Counted from the first letter of the stretch, positions 11,001 to 22,107 are shown. The stretch: DNA of 64,000 nucleotides from Cyclospora cayetanensis (GCF_002999335.1 NW_020312303.1:163501-227500), one strand, 5' to 3'. Translations and numbers: made by a program. Notes: a model not told the origin generated them from the letters alone.

Positions 11001-11782
11001 GCACCAAGCTCTTGACGGAGGCGGCGCAATGAGAGAGAAACAACGAGAGAGAGAGAACGACAAAACGCGAAAAAGACGGAAACGCAAGCCGACCGGAGCA
11101 CTGAGAGGCATACCTGACGTTTCGTGAGAGGTCATAGCCCACTTCGAATCGTCTGAAGCACACACTCCCGAACGACTCTGCGCACAGGCGCTTCTACTTG
11201 CAACTCGCCTCCAGCGCATGCGCGCTGTGTTCCCGAGCAACAGCCTCCCACAAACATGGTGCCTCCCTACACTCCACAGCGGTGTGCTTTTCCCTGCCGC
11301 GCACGCTGCTGCATGCGGCGCTTTTGGCAACACACGCACTGAACGAGACTCCGCACATTCCGATCTTTGCCTAGAGCGTCTTTCTCGAGAATCTGCTGCA
11401 CTAGGACGCTGTCTGAGATCTCAGGTTGGAAGACTTCTTCTTTTGCCAAGCCGTCCTCCTCATCATCTGCCCCCCCCCACAGGCGCCTCTTGGAGGTACT
11501 CTTCACTTCTCCAAAGACAGCTTTCCGAATGTGCGCTGGACGGGGGGGCCCCCCCCCTGCGGGGGGGCCCCTCCTTGTGGGGGGGCCCTTACTCCCGTCC
11601 CGGGGGGGCCCCCCCCCTGCGTGGCAGACTTCCTGAGAACGAACGCCTTGGCGAAACTTTCGAAGCGCAAGATCAGAGGATCCTTCAAAGAGGATAAGGC
11701 GTCCAGAAGGAGACAACTCGCCTGTCATAGGTCCCACGACACGCCTGTGCAGCTGACTTCCCCACTCGCGCAAAGACGTCAT
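8079..11782 (-). CDS. Coiled-coil protein, ten exons, function unknown
   Basis: The model is complement(join(8079..8318,8443..8907,9127..9181,9385..9467,9635..9822,10016..10053,10275..10408,10796..10964,11114..11152,11340..11782)), 617 residues, with all phases consistent. The short 10016-10053 exon is the least certain. After an N-terminal domain there are long heptad-type segments: LEVENRQLLQVQRKQKEELA, LQSNLAILKSMEYKVTVAQQ and KTKEQQVERESYFKSRIESE. The C-terminus (PCAVLQIVAYMKAHEGAML) is not coiled coil. Exon 1 contains a Gly/Pro insert (GGGPP) written by GGGGGGCCCCCC palindromes. The pattern suits a cytoskeletal, basal-body or scaffold protein; no motor or ATPase motif is seen. The start at 11782 is the first ATG of that exon, and additional upstream exons are possible. 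Confidence 0.65.
10425..10670. repeat. (CACA/CATA)n microsatellite in intron 3 of the coiled-coil gene
   Basis: Imperfect ACACATA/CACACA repeats fill most of the intron between the exons ending at 10796 and starting at 10408 on the minus strand. Confidence 0.85.
11535..11625. repeat. Cluster of G-run/C-run palindromes inside exon 1 of the coiled-coil gene
   Basis: Runs of 5-8 G alternate with runs of 4-9 C, each pair forming a near-palindrome that could fold back or form a G-quadruplex. On the coding strand they read as Gly-Gly-Pro-Pro. Similar elements occur at 31830-31875, 35860-35890, 36365-36400, 36970-36995 and 37525-37860. Confidence 0.8.
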
Positions 11783-11796
11783 TTGCTGAGGAACAG

Positions 11797-12125
11797 ATGC
11801 ACGGAGGCTACAAAGTTTGTCTGCACACGCTACGAGTTATTCTGCGTGGGGTGCGAAATCATGCTGCACAGAGGCTACAAAAACATGCTGCACAGAGGCA
11901 ACAAAGATATGCTGCACAGAGGCTACAAAAACATGCTGCACAGAGGCTACAAAAACATGCTGCACAGAGGCAACAAAGATATGCTGCACAGAGGCTACGA
12001 AAACATGGTGCACAGAGACTACAAAAACATTCTGCACAGAGGCTACAAAAACATGCTGCACAGAGGCTACAAAAACATGCTGCACCGAGGCTACAAAAAC
12101 ATGGTGCACAGAGGCTACAAAGTTA
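11797..12125. repeat. 24-bp tandem repeat, about 12 copies
   Basis: The unit is ACATGCTGCACAGAGGCTACAAAA with a few substitutions (for example AACAAAGATATG and CATGGTG variants). Since 24 is a multiple of three, all three plus frames and one minus frame stay open through the array, which creates spurious open frames. It lies just upstream of the proposed start of the coiled-coil gene. Confidence 0.92.
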
Positions 12126-12609
12126 TTCTGAATACTCTAGAAAACTATTCTGCATCGTCTGCCAGCTGCCAGCTGCTGCAACCGCGTGGCTCTTGTTTCT
12201 CCCTGTCTCCCCCTGGGTTTCCCGCCTTGCCTAAGGAAGTTATTTGAGAGCCGCTGCTGCTGGATCTAGAGAAAAGTGAAGCGCTGATAGAGAGTATTAC
12301 CCATTTAAGCAGCGCCAGGTGTGGAGGGAGTGTGTGTGGCAGTCCATCTTCCACGCACGTAGGCAAGCTGCTGCAAGGGGTTCTCTGGATGCATCTGCCC
12401 GCTGCCTCGAGAACGGAGGGATCAGAGGAACGCTGCCAGGGGGGCCCCTCGAAAGGAGTGCAAAAAAAATCGCAGGGAGAGCTTCTCTCAGGGGGTTCCC
12501 ATCGCGGCGGAACGAATGCAGCGCGGCGATCGGCACGGTACACTTCCTCCAACATGCGCAGCCTGAGAACGCACCCCCACTCCCGAAGAATGGATCAGTG
12601 AGGGTTCTG

Positions 12610-13095
12610 GATAAGCATCGAAGAGAAAAAGAGAGAGACAGAGAGAGAGAGTTAGAGGGGTTCAGAGAGCAGGAGAAAGAAAGAAAGAAAGAGACAGTGA
12701 GAGAGAGTTAGAGGGGTTCAGAGAGCAGGAGAAAGAAAGAAAGAGAAAAAAGAAAAAAAAAGAGAAAGAAAGAGAGAGACAGAGATAGAGAGTTAGAGGG
12801 GTTCAGAGAGCAGGAGAAAGAAAGAAAGAGAAAAAAGAGAAAGAAAGAGAGAGACAGAGATAGAGAGTTAGAGGGGTTCAGAGAGCAGGAGAAAGAAAGA
12901 AAGAGAGAGAAAAAAGAGAAAGAAAGAGAGAGAGACTTAGAGGGGTGCAGAGAGAAGGAGAAAGAAAGAAAGAAAGAGGAAGAGAGAGGACGTTAGACAC
13001 CAAGAAAGAGAAAGAAAGAGCGAGAGAGACAGAGAGAGAGGACGTTAGACACCAAGAAAGAGAGAGAGAAAAGAGAAAGAAAGGGAGAGAGATAG
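12610..13095. repeat. Purine-strand (GA/GAAA)n minisatellite
   Basis: A homopurine tract has higher-order units of about 60-75 bp, each holding GAGAGTTAGAGGGGTTCAGA followed by GCAGGAGAAAGAAAGAAAGA. At least five copies decay rightwards into simpler GAAA. The length and strand purity make it a candidate triplex-forming tract. Confidence 0.9.
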
Positions 13096-13329
13096 ACTGC
13101 TGCTGCTGAGCGGCCGTCTCGTTCCCCCTTCCCCTCTATTTCTTCGATTTCTTTGCCCACTTCCTTCCCTTCCACGCGCTTTTTCAGCTTGACACACGCG
13201 CAGTGCCCATTCGTGCCTTCTTGCAACAGACGGCAGTGCAAGAAGACGCAAAGAGTCGCAGCAGCACGCCGCATGCAGACTGCGCGAAGCCGTCAAGGCG
13301 GCTGGCTAACCTGGTAAGAGATGCCTCAT

Positions 13330-14860
13330 GAATGTCTGTCTTTGAGGCGCGAGGGCATTGATGGCGGAGATCGGCGTCAATATTCTGAAGAGGAAACTTC
13401 TCATAGCGCATCATTCACGACCCCTAAGAATTCTGCACAGTGGCTGGGGTTGGCAGCCGTGAGAAAGAAGAGAGGGAAGAAGGCAAGGCAGCGGGGAGGG
13501 GAGAGGCTTTGCTTGCAGAAAGTGCTGGTCAAAGAAGGTCGCCAGGAAGCGCGCTCTCGCGAGAAAGCTGTTTAAAGCGATTAAGCGGAGACGCACAAGC
13601 ATTCTTCCAAAAATCGCGGCAAACCCACCATGCGGAAAAGTGCCTTTAGAGCCTTTTCCTCCGAAGGCGTATCCATCAAGGCGCTGTCTTCGCTCCCCAC
13701 TGCCGCTGCCACTACGGAGGACGAGCTGTTGCGACTGCGCATCTTCTTGTTCTGCGCGAAAAGACGCTATTCAGCTCGGCGAAAAAAATCCAGATCTTCA
13801 AAAAACGCAAAGGATATATGGGAGATAGTACAGTCTTGGAAGGAGGGAAGGAGGTGTGCAGCTCAAATGCTGCGCCTCCTGGAGGACGGAAGCGGGAAGC
13901 TGCCGTCTATACGCAGTTTCGCGCCAGCTTGCAACCCTCCGTGCGCTCCTGGGAGTCATTCCCTGCGCATGCAGCTGCTGTTTGAGAAAGCGATAGTGCC
14001 TCTACGTGAGATGAGAAGACACCTGCGAAGTCGGGGAGGACCGCGTTGGCCTCTTGGAAGATCCAGAGGCGACATGCGCGGCAAAAGCACCCGCAGGAGG
14101 TATTTGAGTGTATGCATGTATGCATGTATGCGTGTGTGCAATGTATGTATGTTCGTATGTGTGTATGCAGGTTTGAAATGCATGTATGTATGTAGGTTTG
14201 TATGTGTGCTATGTATGTTTGTACGTATGTAAGTATGTATGTCTGTATGTATGTAGGTTTGCAATGTATTTATGTGTGTCTGTGGATGCGTGCCACCGGC
14301 ATTCCGTGCGGAGCAGCTGTCTGCAAGAAGGTGAAGTGTTGCAAGTGAGGCTTCTTTGTGTCTTTGAAAGCATGAAAAATGCGCGTGTCAATGCGTGAAA
14401 AGCACACACACCTCAAATCGAGCATGCGTTTCTGGCGTAGCTTGCGCTTCCCCGGCTGTCCGATGAGGTGCCTTCGTCGCGATCGCGAGGCGTCCTGAGT
14501 TCAGCGTGCGTTTGTCTGCGAAAAGATGCTTTTAACAAGGTGTAGGGGAAGCGTTTTGGAAGCTTTCTTCTGGTGTCTCTCCTTCTTTCTCGCTGGGGGA
14601 AGAAGAAGGGGCAAGGAGGGTGGCTGCTCTCTGCACGGGCGACTACACAGAGGCCTACAGGGAGAGAAGGCAGCATTCAGCTCCGCATGAAGCAAAGAGC
14701 CTGAAGCGCGTTCTTCGGCGGAATCAAAGACCAGACTCCGTAAAAAGGGTGAGCAAATCATTGAATTTGCGCGCAGAAGCCACCCGAAAATCGAGAATTG
14801 CAACAGCCTCCTCCCTGCAGAGTCAGACACGACCACACCTTGTGAGCGATGAGAGCTCCC
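13330..14860 (-). other. Scattered exon-like minus-strand segments, gene unresolved
   Basis: Several minus-strand segments look coding by composition. These are EEAVAILDFRVASARKFNDL at about 14815-14735, ANAVLPDFAGVFSSHVEALS near 14030, MDTPSEEKALKALFRMVGLP near 13690, and a segment after a CTTCAG acceptor at about 13390-13317. They could be 5' exons of the coiled-coil gene ending at 8079 or a separate gene. No chain with consistent phases was obtained. Plus-strand frames over the same bases look less protein-like. Confidence 0.3.
14098..14285. repeat. (TATG)n microsatellite
   Basis: Imperfect GTATGTATGT repeats are interrupted by GTTTG. They probably lie in an intron of the unresolved minus-strand gene. 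Confidence 0.85.
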
Positions 14861-15362
14861 TGTCTGTCGGGTCGGGGGTGAGAGAGGCCCTTCTCCTGCG
14901 CGCACGCGTATGCATCTGCATGCTGATCGTTGAGGGATTTTATCAAGCTTGCATTGGTGCCTTTTGCGCGTTAAATTGTCGAGCTTCATCGCCGAAAACG
15001 CTGCGTTTCGCGAGCGAGTGAGACTGCCAGCTGAAGTGCTTCGTGTGGTGGCTGCAGTCGAACGGCCCCGTCTGTGTGTCTGTGTGTCGAGAGCCACGCT
15101 TCCCTCTCTCTCTGCGTCTTTCTTTCCCTTTTCTATCATCCTCTTCATGCAAACGCCTCAACGGATCCACAGACACACGGACTGCACCCGAAAGCGCCGT
15201 CCTCAGCACACCCTGATCGACCGCACACCCCTGAAAAGTCTGTGCAAACTCCCTCGAAGACGGCAATGCAACTCTGAGAGACTTGACGCCTGCCTATTGC
15301 ACTTCATGGCTGCTGAGGATACACCCGACGGCTTCGTCTGTCCTTTTTAGAAACGCGCCGTC

Positions 15363-18300
15363 ATGGGAGCTCCGCACATTGACTACCCTGCAGCAGCGCA
15401 GACGTCGCAGTGTCAAGCAGTGCAGGGAAACAGCAGCAGCAGCAACAGCTGCTGCTGCGTTCACGAAAACAACAAGGAAAACAGCAAAGACAACACCACA
15501 AACAGGGGTCGTGTTTCAAAGGAACCATCAGGGGATTCGAAGATGAGTGACAGCAACAGCAACTGCAACGAGAGCAACGGCGTGAGTGACAGCAGCAGCA
15601 GCAGCAGCAGCCTCCGAAAAGTATGGACTAAAGAAATGGAAGAGGTGATGGTTGATGCATGCATGCGAGCTTTGAATTACAGCGCAAGACGCGATTTAGA
15701 GCGTCGTGTTAGGTGAGTTCCATGGAGTATCGTCGTCATTGAGGCTCGGAGAAAACGCTCGAGTAGTGGATCTTTCTCTATTTCTTTCCGTTTCTCTCTC
15801 TCTTTTTCTCTCCCTATTTCTCTCTATTTCTCTCCTCGTCTCACTATGAGGGAGACGTCGCTGGAGGGTGGGAAATATCCAAACTTTGTTGATTTCCTCA
15901 TCATTCTTGTGCGAGGGGGGAACATGCGGGGGTCGTTAAAATTCTGCTGCTCAGATCTGGAACTGGCACGGAGGCGCGCGCTGGAGAGCAGAGTTGCTGC
16001 AGCGCTGCTACTCATCAGGAAACTCAGGGAACGGCTGAAAAATGTCAGGATAGCTGCAGCAGCAGCTGCCACACGCATGCTTCTGCACATACAGCGGGAG
16101 CTGCTGCCGCGTCTGCAGCTCCTGCATACCGCTTTTGCAAGGATCCTGCCGACGTCATTGGCGCACGTTTGGATGACTGGACTTCTAGAGATCGAATCAA
16201 AAGTCTGCTTCCAGCTGTCTGCGAACGCGCAGCGAAGGTGTACAGCAACGTCGTCGGAAAAGGGCATAAAGGCACGCCCTCACACCGCTTGTCGAAGCTT
16301 GCACTGCAGGGATATGCAATGTGTATGTGATTGTATGTGTGTGTGTTTGAATGTGTATGTGTTTGTATGTATGTGTATGCGTTTGTATGTATGTGTATGT
16401 GTGTATGCGTATGTGTGTATGTGTATGTGTGATTGTATGTGCAAATGTTTGTATGTGTATGCGTTTGTATGTATGTGTATGCGTTTGTATGTATGTGTAT
16501 GTGTGTATGTGTATGTGTTTGTACGTGTATGTGTTTGTATGTGCAAATGCTTGTACGTGTATGTGCTTTTATGTGCAAATGTTTGTACGTGTATGTGTGA
16601 TTGTATGGGCAAATATTTGTATGTGTATGTGCGATTGTATGTGCAAATGTTTGTATATGTATGTGTGATTGTATGTGCAAATGTTTGTATGTGTATCTGT
16701 GATTGTATGCGCAAATGTTTGTATGTGTATGTGTGATTGTATGTGCAAATGTTTGTATGTGTATGTGTGATTGTATGGGCAAATGTTTGTATGTGTATGT
16801 GTGATTGTATGTGCAAATGTTTGTACGTGTATGTGTTTGTATGTGCAAATGCTTGTACGTGTATGTGCTTTTATGTGCAAATGTTTGTATGTGTATGTGT
16901 GATTGTATGGGCAAATGTTTGTATGTGTATGTGTGATTGTATGTGCAAATGTGTGTACGTGTATGTGTGATTGTATGTGCAAATGTTTGTATGTGCAAAT
17001 GTTTGTATGTGTATGTGTGATTGTATGTGCAAATGTTTGTATGTGTATGTGTGATTGTATGTGCAAATGTTTGTATGTGTATGTGCGATTGTATGTGCAA
17101 ATGTTTGTATGTGCAAATGTTTGTACGTGTATGTGTGATTGTATGTGCAAATGTTTGTATGTGTATGTGTGATTGTATGTGCAAATGTTTGTATGTGCAA
17201 ATGTTTGTATGTGTATGTGTGATTGTATGTGCAAATGTTTGTACGTGTATGTGTGATTGTATGTGCAAGAGCTGCTTGTCGACTCCACGGTGAATGCAGG
17301 GGCATACGGCTGTTTTATCGCGCATCGCTGTGTTTCTGTGTATTGTTTTTTGTGCCTGGAATGCAGATGGTCTTACTCTCGAGCGAGGCAGCGAGGAAGA
17401 CCGTCATTTGCACGAAGAAATTCTCAAAGAGGCGCTCCTAAGGGAAACGCAATTCAGAGTCAACCAAGAGGTATGCAGAGAGAGAGAGAAAAAAAAGAAA
17501 AACAAGGAGCAGCACAGAGCCAGCAGAAAGGTTGCAAAACGTTTAGAGAGAGGAGTGTTTTGGAGACTTCTGGCATTTGCAACTGCAGCTGCAAAGAAAC
17601 GGCAAAGCGCCGCATGCTATCTTGCAGGCAGCATTGTACTTCTGCGCAATTCGCCAGCTGTGCATAGCAAACATGACAAGCAAAATACATTTTTTGGCAT
17701 GTGTGTATGTATTTCTGTTTTTATGTGTGTATGTGGACATGTCTGTACGAACATGTGCGTGTACGTGGATATGTATGTGTATGTATATGTGTGTTGATGT
17801 ACAGGTGTGTGTATGAACATGTGTGCGTTGATGTACATGCATGAGTATGTACATGTGTGTGTATGAACATGCATGTGTATGTACAGGTGTGTGTATGAAC
17901 ATGTGTGTGTATGTACAGGTGTGTGTATGAACATGTGTGCGTTGATGTACATGCATGAGTATGTACATGTGTGTGTATGAACATGCATGTGTATGTACAG
18001 GTGTGTGTATGAACATGTGTGTGTATGTACATGTGTGTGTATGTACAGGTGTGTGTATGAACATGTGTGCGTTGATGTAGATGCATGAGTATGTACATGT
18101 GTGTGTATGAACATGCATGAGTATGTACAGGTGTGTGTATGTACAGGTGTGTGTATGTACAGGTGTGTGTATGAACATGCATGTGTATGTACAGGTGTGT
18201 GTATGAACATGTGTGCGTTGATGTACATGCATGTATGGATGTGACGCTTCAGATGCGACAAGAGCAGCTTCTGGATAGCCGCGAAGGCGGCTTGCTTGCT

Positions 18301-20979
18301 AATCCTTGTAGGCTGATGCAGAGGTTGGGGAGGGGAGAGGGGTGCGGGGTTGCGTCGCGTTCTCCCCTGTAACTTTGCATGTGCTTGCAAATGTATATGT
18401 ATATATCTGTCTGCATGCACGTACGTGCAAGTGTGCTATTTCTGCAGTGGTCTGTAGGTGCACCTGGGAATGCGCTTTTGAGGCGGGTAGGCGGGGTGGC
18501 AAGGCTGGAGGCTGAGGGGTGACTGTTGTGTTTTAGCGCTTGCGCGAAGAAGTGTTGGAAGAACGACGTTGTTTGTGCAGCTGCTTACGATGAGGGGCCA
18601 CTAAGTTATCTGCGATCTGAAACCATACGCGATTTAATGGTGGAAGGCGTTGCCGTTCAACATGGCTTCGTTGGAGAGGCGGTGGGTTGCGCGGATTGTG
18701 GATTTTTATCGCTCGCAAACTCTGCATTGCACCTGCGACATATACGGCCTGTTTTGCATCATGCGCGGCGAGACGCAGCAGCCTCGTGTGTGTGTGCGTC
18801 TCCTGCCACTCTCCACGTACACGTCTACATACGTACATCACACACATGCACGCATAACACACAGAGCACGCATGTAGAGAGAGGGGAAAGACAGGTGTGC
18901 GTCTTGAGCTCTAGAGGCAGGATGCGGGGGTGTGGGGGTTACTTGCGTTTTCACAGATGAGGAGGCAGTGCTTGAAGGAGCTGGAACTGCTGGATTTCGA
19001 CGGACGGTTCAATGAAGTCGTGAGTTCAGCGAGCAGCCGTCCATACACCTGGCTTGGCAGGGGAGCGAGGGAAGGAAGAAAGTGTAGGCTACGGTGCTTT
19101 TTTTCGGCGAAACACTTAACCACCATCTTAAGCATGGCGTTGACGTGCTCATGTGACGAGTTGCTCGGGGGGAAATCGGGGGGTGACTTTAAATGCTGCG
19201 CAGTTTCAGCAAAGCGTCTTGGACGTTCGGAAAGACTTCATGTGCTGGATGGCACTTTCGGATCTCGACAGAGAAAATCAACAGGTGCGAGAGAGAGAGA
19301 GCACGCGTAAAATTTGTTGCTGCTGCATGCGCAGCTTCCGCGCATGCAGCAGCAACAAACTTTACGCGTGCTCTCTCTCTGTGTCTCTCTGTATCTGTGT
19401 GTCTCTCTGTGTCTCTCTGTGTCTGTGTGTCTGTCTGTCTCTCTGTCTCTTTCTCTGTCTGTCTGTCTCTTTCTCTGTCTGTCTGTCTCTGTCTGTCTCT
19501 TTCTCTGTCTGTCTCTTTCTCTGTCTGTCTGTCTGTCTCTGTCTTTCGGCAAAACTGCTCTTTTACTACTGCGTTTTTACTACTGCTGCTGCGCCTTAAA
19601 GACGCGCGCGCAGCAGGAGCAGCAGCAGTGGCAGCAAAAAGCAGTGTTGCAAGCGAATTTCTCCGCGTGCCAGCGGGAGGGAGGGAAGGAAAAAGGGGTA
19701 ATAATTCGTCGAGATGATGAACGATGAGGCATATGTGTGTATGTGCGCCTTTTGGTAGGGACTGCGCCATCTGCTGAAGTGTCTGTTTGCACTTCCGTTT
19801 GAACTCAACAAAAAGGCAAACCTCTGTCTTCAGGTGAGACTGCGGCAGAGAGGCGACACGCATGCGCGTGCGAAGGCGATGGGTGGGGCTGCACCTGCTG
19901 CATCTGCGAGCCAGTTGCCTCTTTTCATTAACCCCCTATGCCACGTTAGCACTGAAGGGTTTTGGCATGCGCCTCTTTGCTGCCATCTTCTTGGCTCGCT
20001 GAGCGCTTGCGTCTGCCCCTCAGCTTCTTCCCCCCTGCGTAGACGGCGTGCATCTTTTGCTTGCCGACTGCCCATGTGCGGTTCAGGTGGGGTGGGTGGT
20101 ACAAATGTCAGTGTTTCCCCCTGCCTCCTTCTACCGCATGCATTCGGACGGAGGCTTCTCGCAAGAGCGAAACAACGGACGCAAAATAACCGCTATTTAC
20201 TATCCGAATGCCAAGGATTGGCAAGTACGCCAGCTAGCTAGCTAGAAGTATCGCTGGAGCGCTACAATAGAACCGCGGGGGCAGCTGCTGAAGCAGACGC
20301 GGGTGTACAGTGCGCTGCATCAAAAGGATTCAGTGGGGATCTCTGGCTTTCGAGTTTAAGCTGCTGCTGCTCCTGCTGCTGCTGCTGCTGCACCTTCTAG
20401 AGACAGAGCTCTTTTACGTCTCCGACGCGTCAAAGGACGCCATGCACACCCGTTTATCGGAATGTTTTCGTGTTTTGAAACTTTTATTTTTTTACTACTG
20501 GCTTTGCCCTCAGTGGCGTGTTTCGCCTCCTTTGCGGATGTTTCCTTCTGTAGGACGCTGACGGGGGGGTGTTGCGCGTGTTCAAACGACGCACAAGAAA
20601 AGAGCAGCAGACAGACAGCAGTTGCCTCACGCCTTCTCCTGATGAAACGCCCATTCAAGAAATTAAGCCTCAAGGAGACGCGCTCGTGTTGCTAAGGTTC
20701 GTCGTTCGTCTCCCCGCATGCCGCGTGCTTCTCTCCCTCTCCTCTCTCTGCATTCAACTCCCCGTCAGACTCGAGGCACCTGAGCAAAAAGCGATTTTTC
20801 TTTCTTCCCCTCCGTGTGTGTCTGCTGCTTCGCGCATTCTGCATGCTCCACGCGTTGCGTTGCTCCTCTGCGAACGCCGCAGAAGTCGCGAAATTCCACA
20901 CGAGGTATCCGAGACACTCAAAAAAAGATTCGCCATTTCGTTCTACATGACAGGACCACCTGGCCCTGGCGATGACTGA
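15363..20979 (+). CDS. phyA: 2-oxoglutarate/Fe(II) prolyl 4-hydroxylase of the PHD / Skp1-hydroxylase (PhyA) type, 11 exons
   Basis: The model is join(15363..15712,15955..16322,17367..17470,18253..18307,18581..18681,18957..19019,19204..19284,19759..19833,20087..20224,20554..20696,20883..20979), 524 residues, all phases consistent. The catalytic domain has the iron triad H418-x-D420 (RMHSDGG) and H499 (IPHEV), with R508 (KKRFAISFY) as the expected 2-oxoglutarate anchor. Also present are VRKDFMCWM, NGRKITAIYYPN and DGGVLRVF, typical of EGLN/PHD and protist Skp1 prolyl hydroxylases. Those enzymes hydroxylate a Skp1 proline in an O2-dependent way, and the product is then glycosylated. About 300 N-terminal residues precede the domain and include a Ser-rich segment and a conserved-looking block (DWTSRDRIKSLLPAVCERAA). 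The start at 15363 is the first ATG in frame; 15543 is an alternative. Confidence 0.82.
16323..17275. repeat. ~32-bp TATGTG-type minisatellite filling intron 2 of the prolyl hydroxylase
   Basis: The unit is roughly GTATGTGTGATTGTATGTGCAAATGTTT, repeated some 25 times with variants (CGTGTATG, GGGCAAAT). It begins at the intron's own donor GTATGT, so the donor itself looks like a repeat unit. The array produces long spurious open frames on both strands. Confidence 0.9.
17700..18240. repeat. GT-rich minisatellite in intron 3 of the prolyl hydroxylase
   Basis: Units built from GTGTGTATGAACATG, GTGTATGTACAG and TGCGTTGATGTACATGCATG recur in higher-order blocks of about 120 bp. At least three blocks are recognisable. 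Confidence 0.9.
19288..19383. repeat. Long inverted repeat in intron 7 of the prolyl hydroxylase
   Basis: Two arms of about 40 nt face each other across the 9-nt loop CAGCTTCCG. Each arm contains GAGAGAGCACGCGTAAA and TTGTTGCTGCTGCATGCG. By eye only one mismatch (AAAATTTG against CAAACTTT) breaks the arms, so the transcript could form a strong hairpin. A (TCTG/TCTC)n tract follows to about 19550. Confidence 0.9.
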
Positions 20980-20989
20980 AAGAACTGCG

Positions 20990-22107
20990 CCACGCTCGTT
21001 GTAGCAAAGTTACAGATGCTTGAGTGTACGTACATGCATGCTTGCATGCGGCATATGCGGCAGAAGGAAAGCGCTGCGTCGTAACAGAGTTACAGATGTT
21101 TTGAGTGTACGTACATGCATGCTTGCATGCGGCATATGCGGCAGAAGGAAAGCGCTACGTTGTAGCAGAGTTACAGATGTTTTGAGTGTACGTACATGCA
21201 TGCTTGCATGCGGCATATGCGGCAGAAGGAAAGCGCTGCGTTGTAACAGAGTCACAAATGTTTTGAGTGTACGTACAGGCATGCTTGCATGCGGCATATG
21301 CGGCAGAAGAAAAGCGCTGCGTTGTAACAGAGTTACAGATGTTTTGAGTGTACGTACATGCATGCTTGCATGCGGCATATGCGGCAGAAGGAAAGCGCTG
21401 CGTTGTAACAGAGTTACAAATGTTTTGAGTGTACGTACATGCATGCTTGCATGCGGCATATGCGGCAGAAGAAAAGCGCTGCGTTGTAGCGGAGTTACAG
21501 ATGTTTTGAGTGTACGTACATGCATGCTTGCATGCGGCATATGCGGCAGAAGGAAAGCGCTGCGTTGTAGCAAAGTTACAGATGATTGAGTGTACGTACA
21601 TGCATACTTGCATGCGGCAGAAGGAAAGCGCTGCGTTGTAACAGAGTTACAGATGTTTTGAGTGTACGTACATGCATGCTTGCATGCGGCATATGCGGCA
21701 GAAGAAAAGCGCTGCGTTGTAACAGAGTTACAAATGTTTTGAGTGTACGTACATGCATACTTGCATGCGGCATATGCGGCAGAAGGAAAGCGCTGCGTTG
21801 TAACAGAGTTACAGATGTTTTGAGTGTACGTACATGCATACTTGCATGCGGCATATGCGGCAGAAGGAAAGCGCTGCGTTGTAGCAAAGTTACAGATGAT
21901 TGAGTGTACGTACATGCATGCTTGCATGCGGCATATGCGGCAGAAGGAAAGCGCTGCGTTGTAGCAAAGTTACAGATGTTTTGAGTGTACGTACATGCAT
22001 ACTTGCATGCGGCATATGCGGCAGAAGGAAAGCGCTGCGTTGTAACAGAGTTACGAATGTTTTGAGTGTACGTACATGCATGCTTGCATGCGGCAGAAGA
22101 AAAGCGC
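20990..22107. repeat. 81-bp satellite array, about 13-14 copies
   Basis: Each unit contains GTACGTACATGCATGCTTGC, ATGCGGCATATGCGGCAGAA and AAAGCGCTGCGTTGTAACAG. Copies differ at few positions and two lack GCATATGCG-type blocks. The unit is 27 codons, so frames stay open on both strands. The array sits between the convergent 3' ends of the prolyl hydroxylase (20979) and the M16 protease (22646). ATGCAT and GCATGC palindromes recur in every unit. Confidence 0.95.

Noticed and set aside
11797..12131. CRISPR-like array
   Set aside because: Adjacent 24-bp units without unique spacers, in a eukaryotic intron-rich context. It is a minisatellite.
13630..14232. 200-codon plus-strand frame
   Set aside because: Its second half is a TATG microsatellite, and the minus strand over the first half looks more coding.
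16045..17325. 426-codon minus-strand frame rich in His, Thr and Ile, and companions at 16280-17305
   Set aside because: Pure translation of the TATGTG array inside intron 2 of the prolyl hydroxylase. Several overlapping frames on both strands are equally open.
17543..18420. Long His/Thr-rich minus-strand frames
   Set aside because: By-product of the GT-rich array in hydroxylase intron 3.
18526..18960. 144-codon single-exon reading through 18526-18960
   Set aside because: Only 18581-18681 fits the hydroxylase domain. The rest crosses a donor and a microsatellite.
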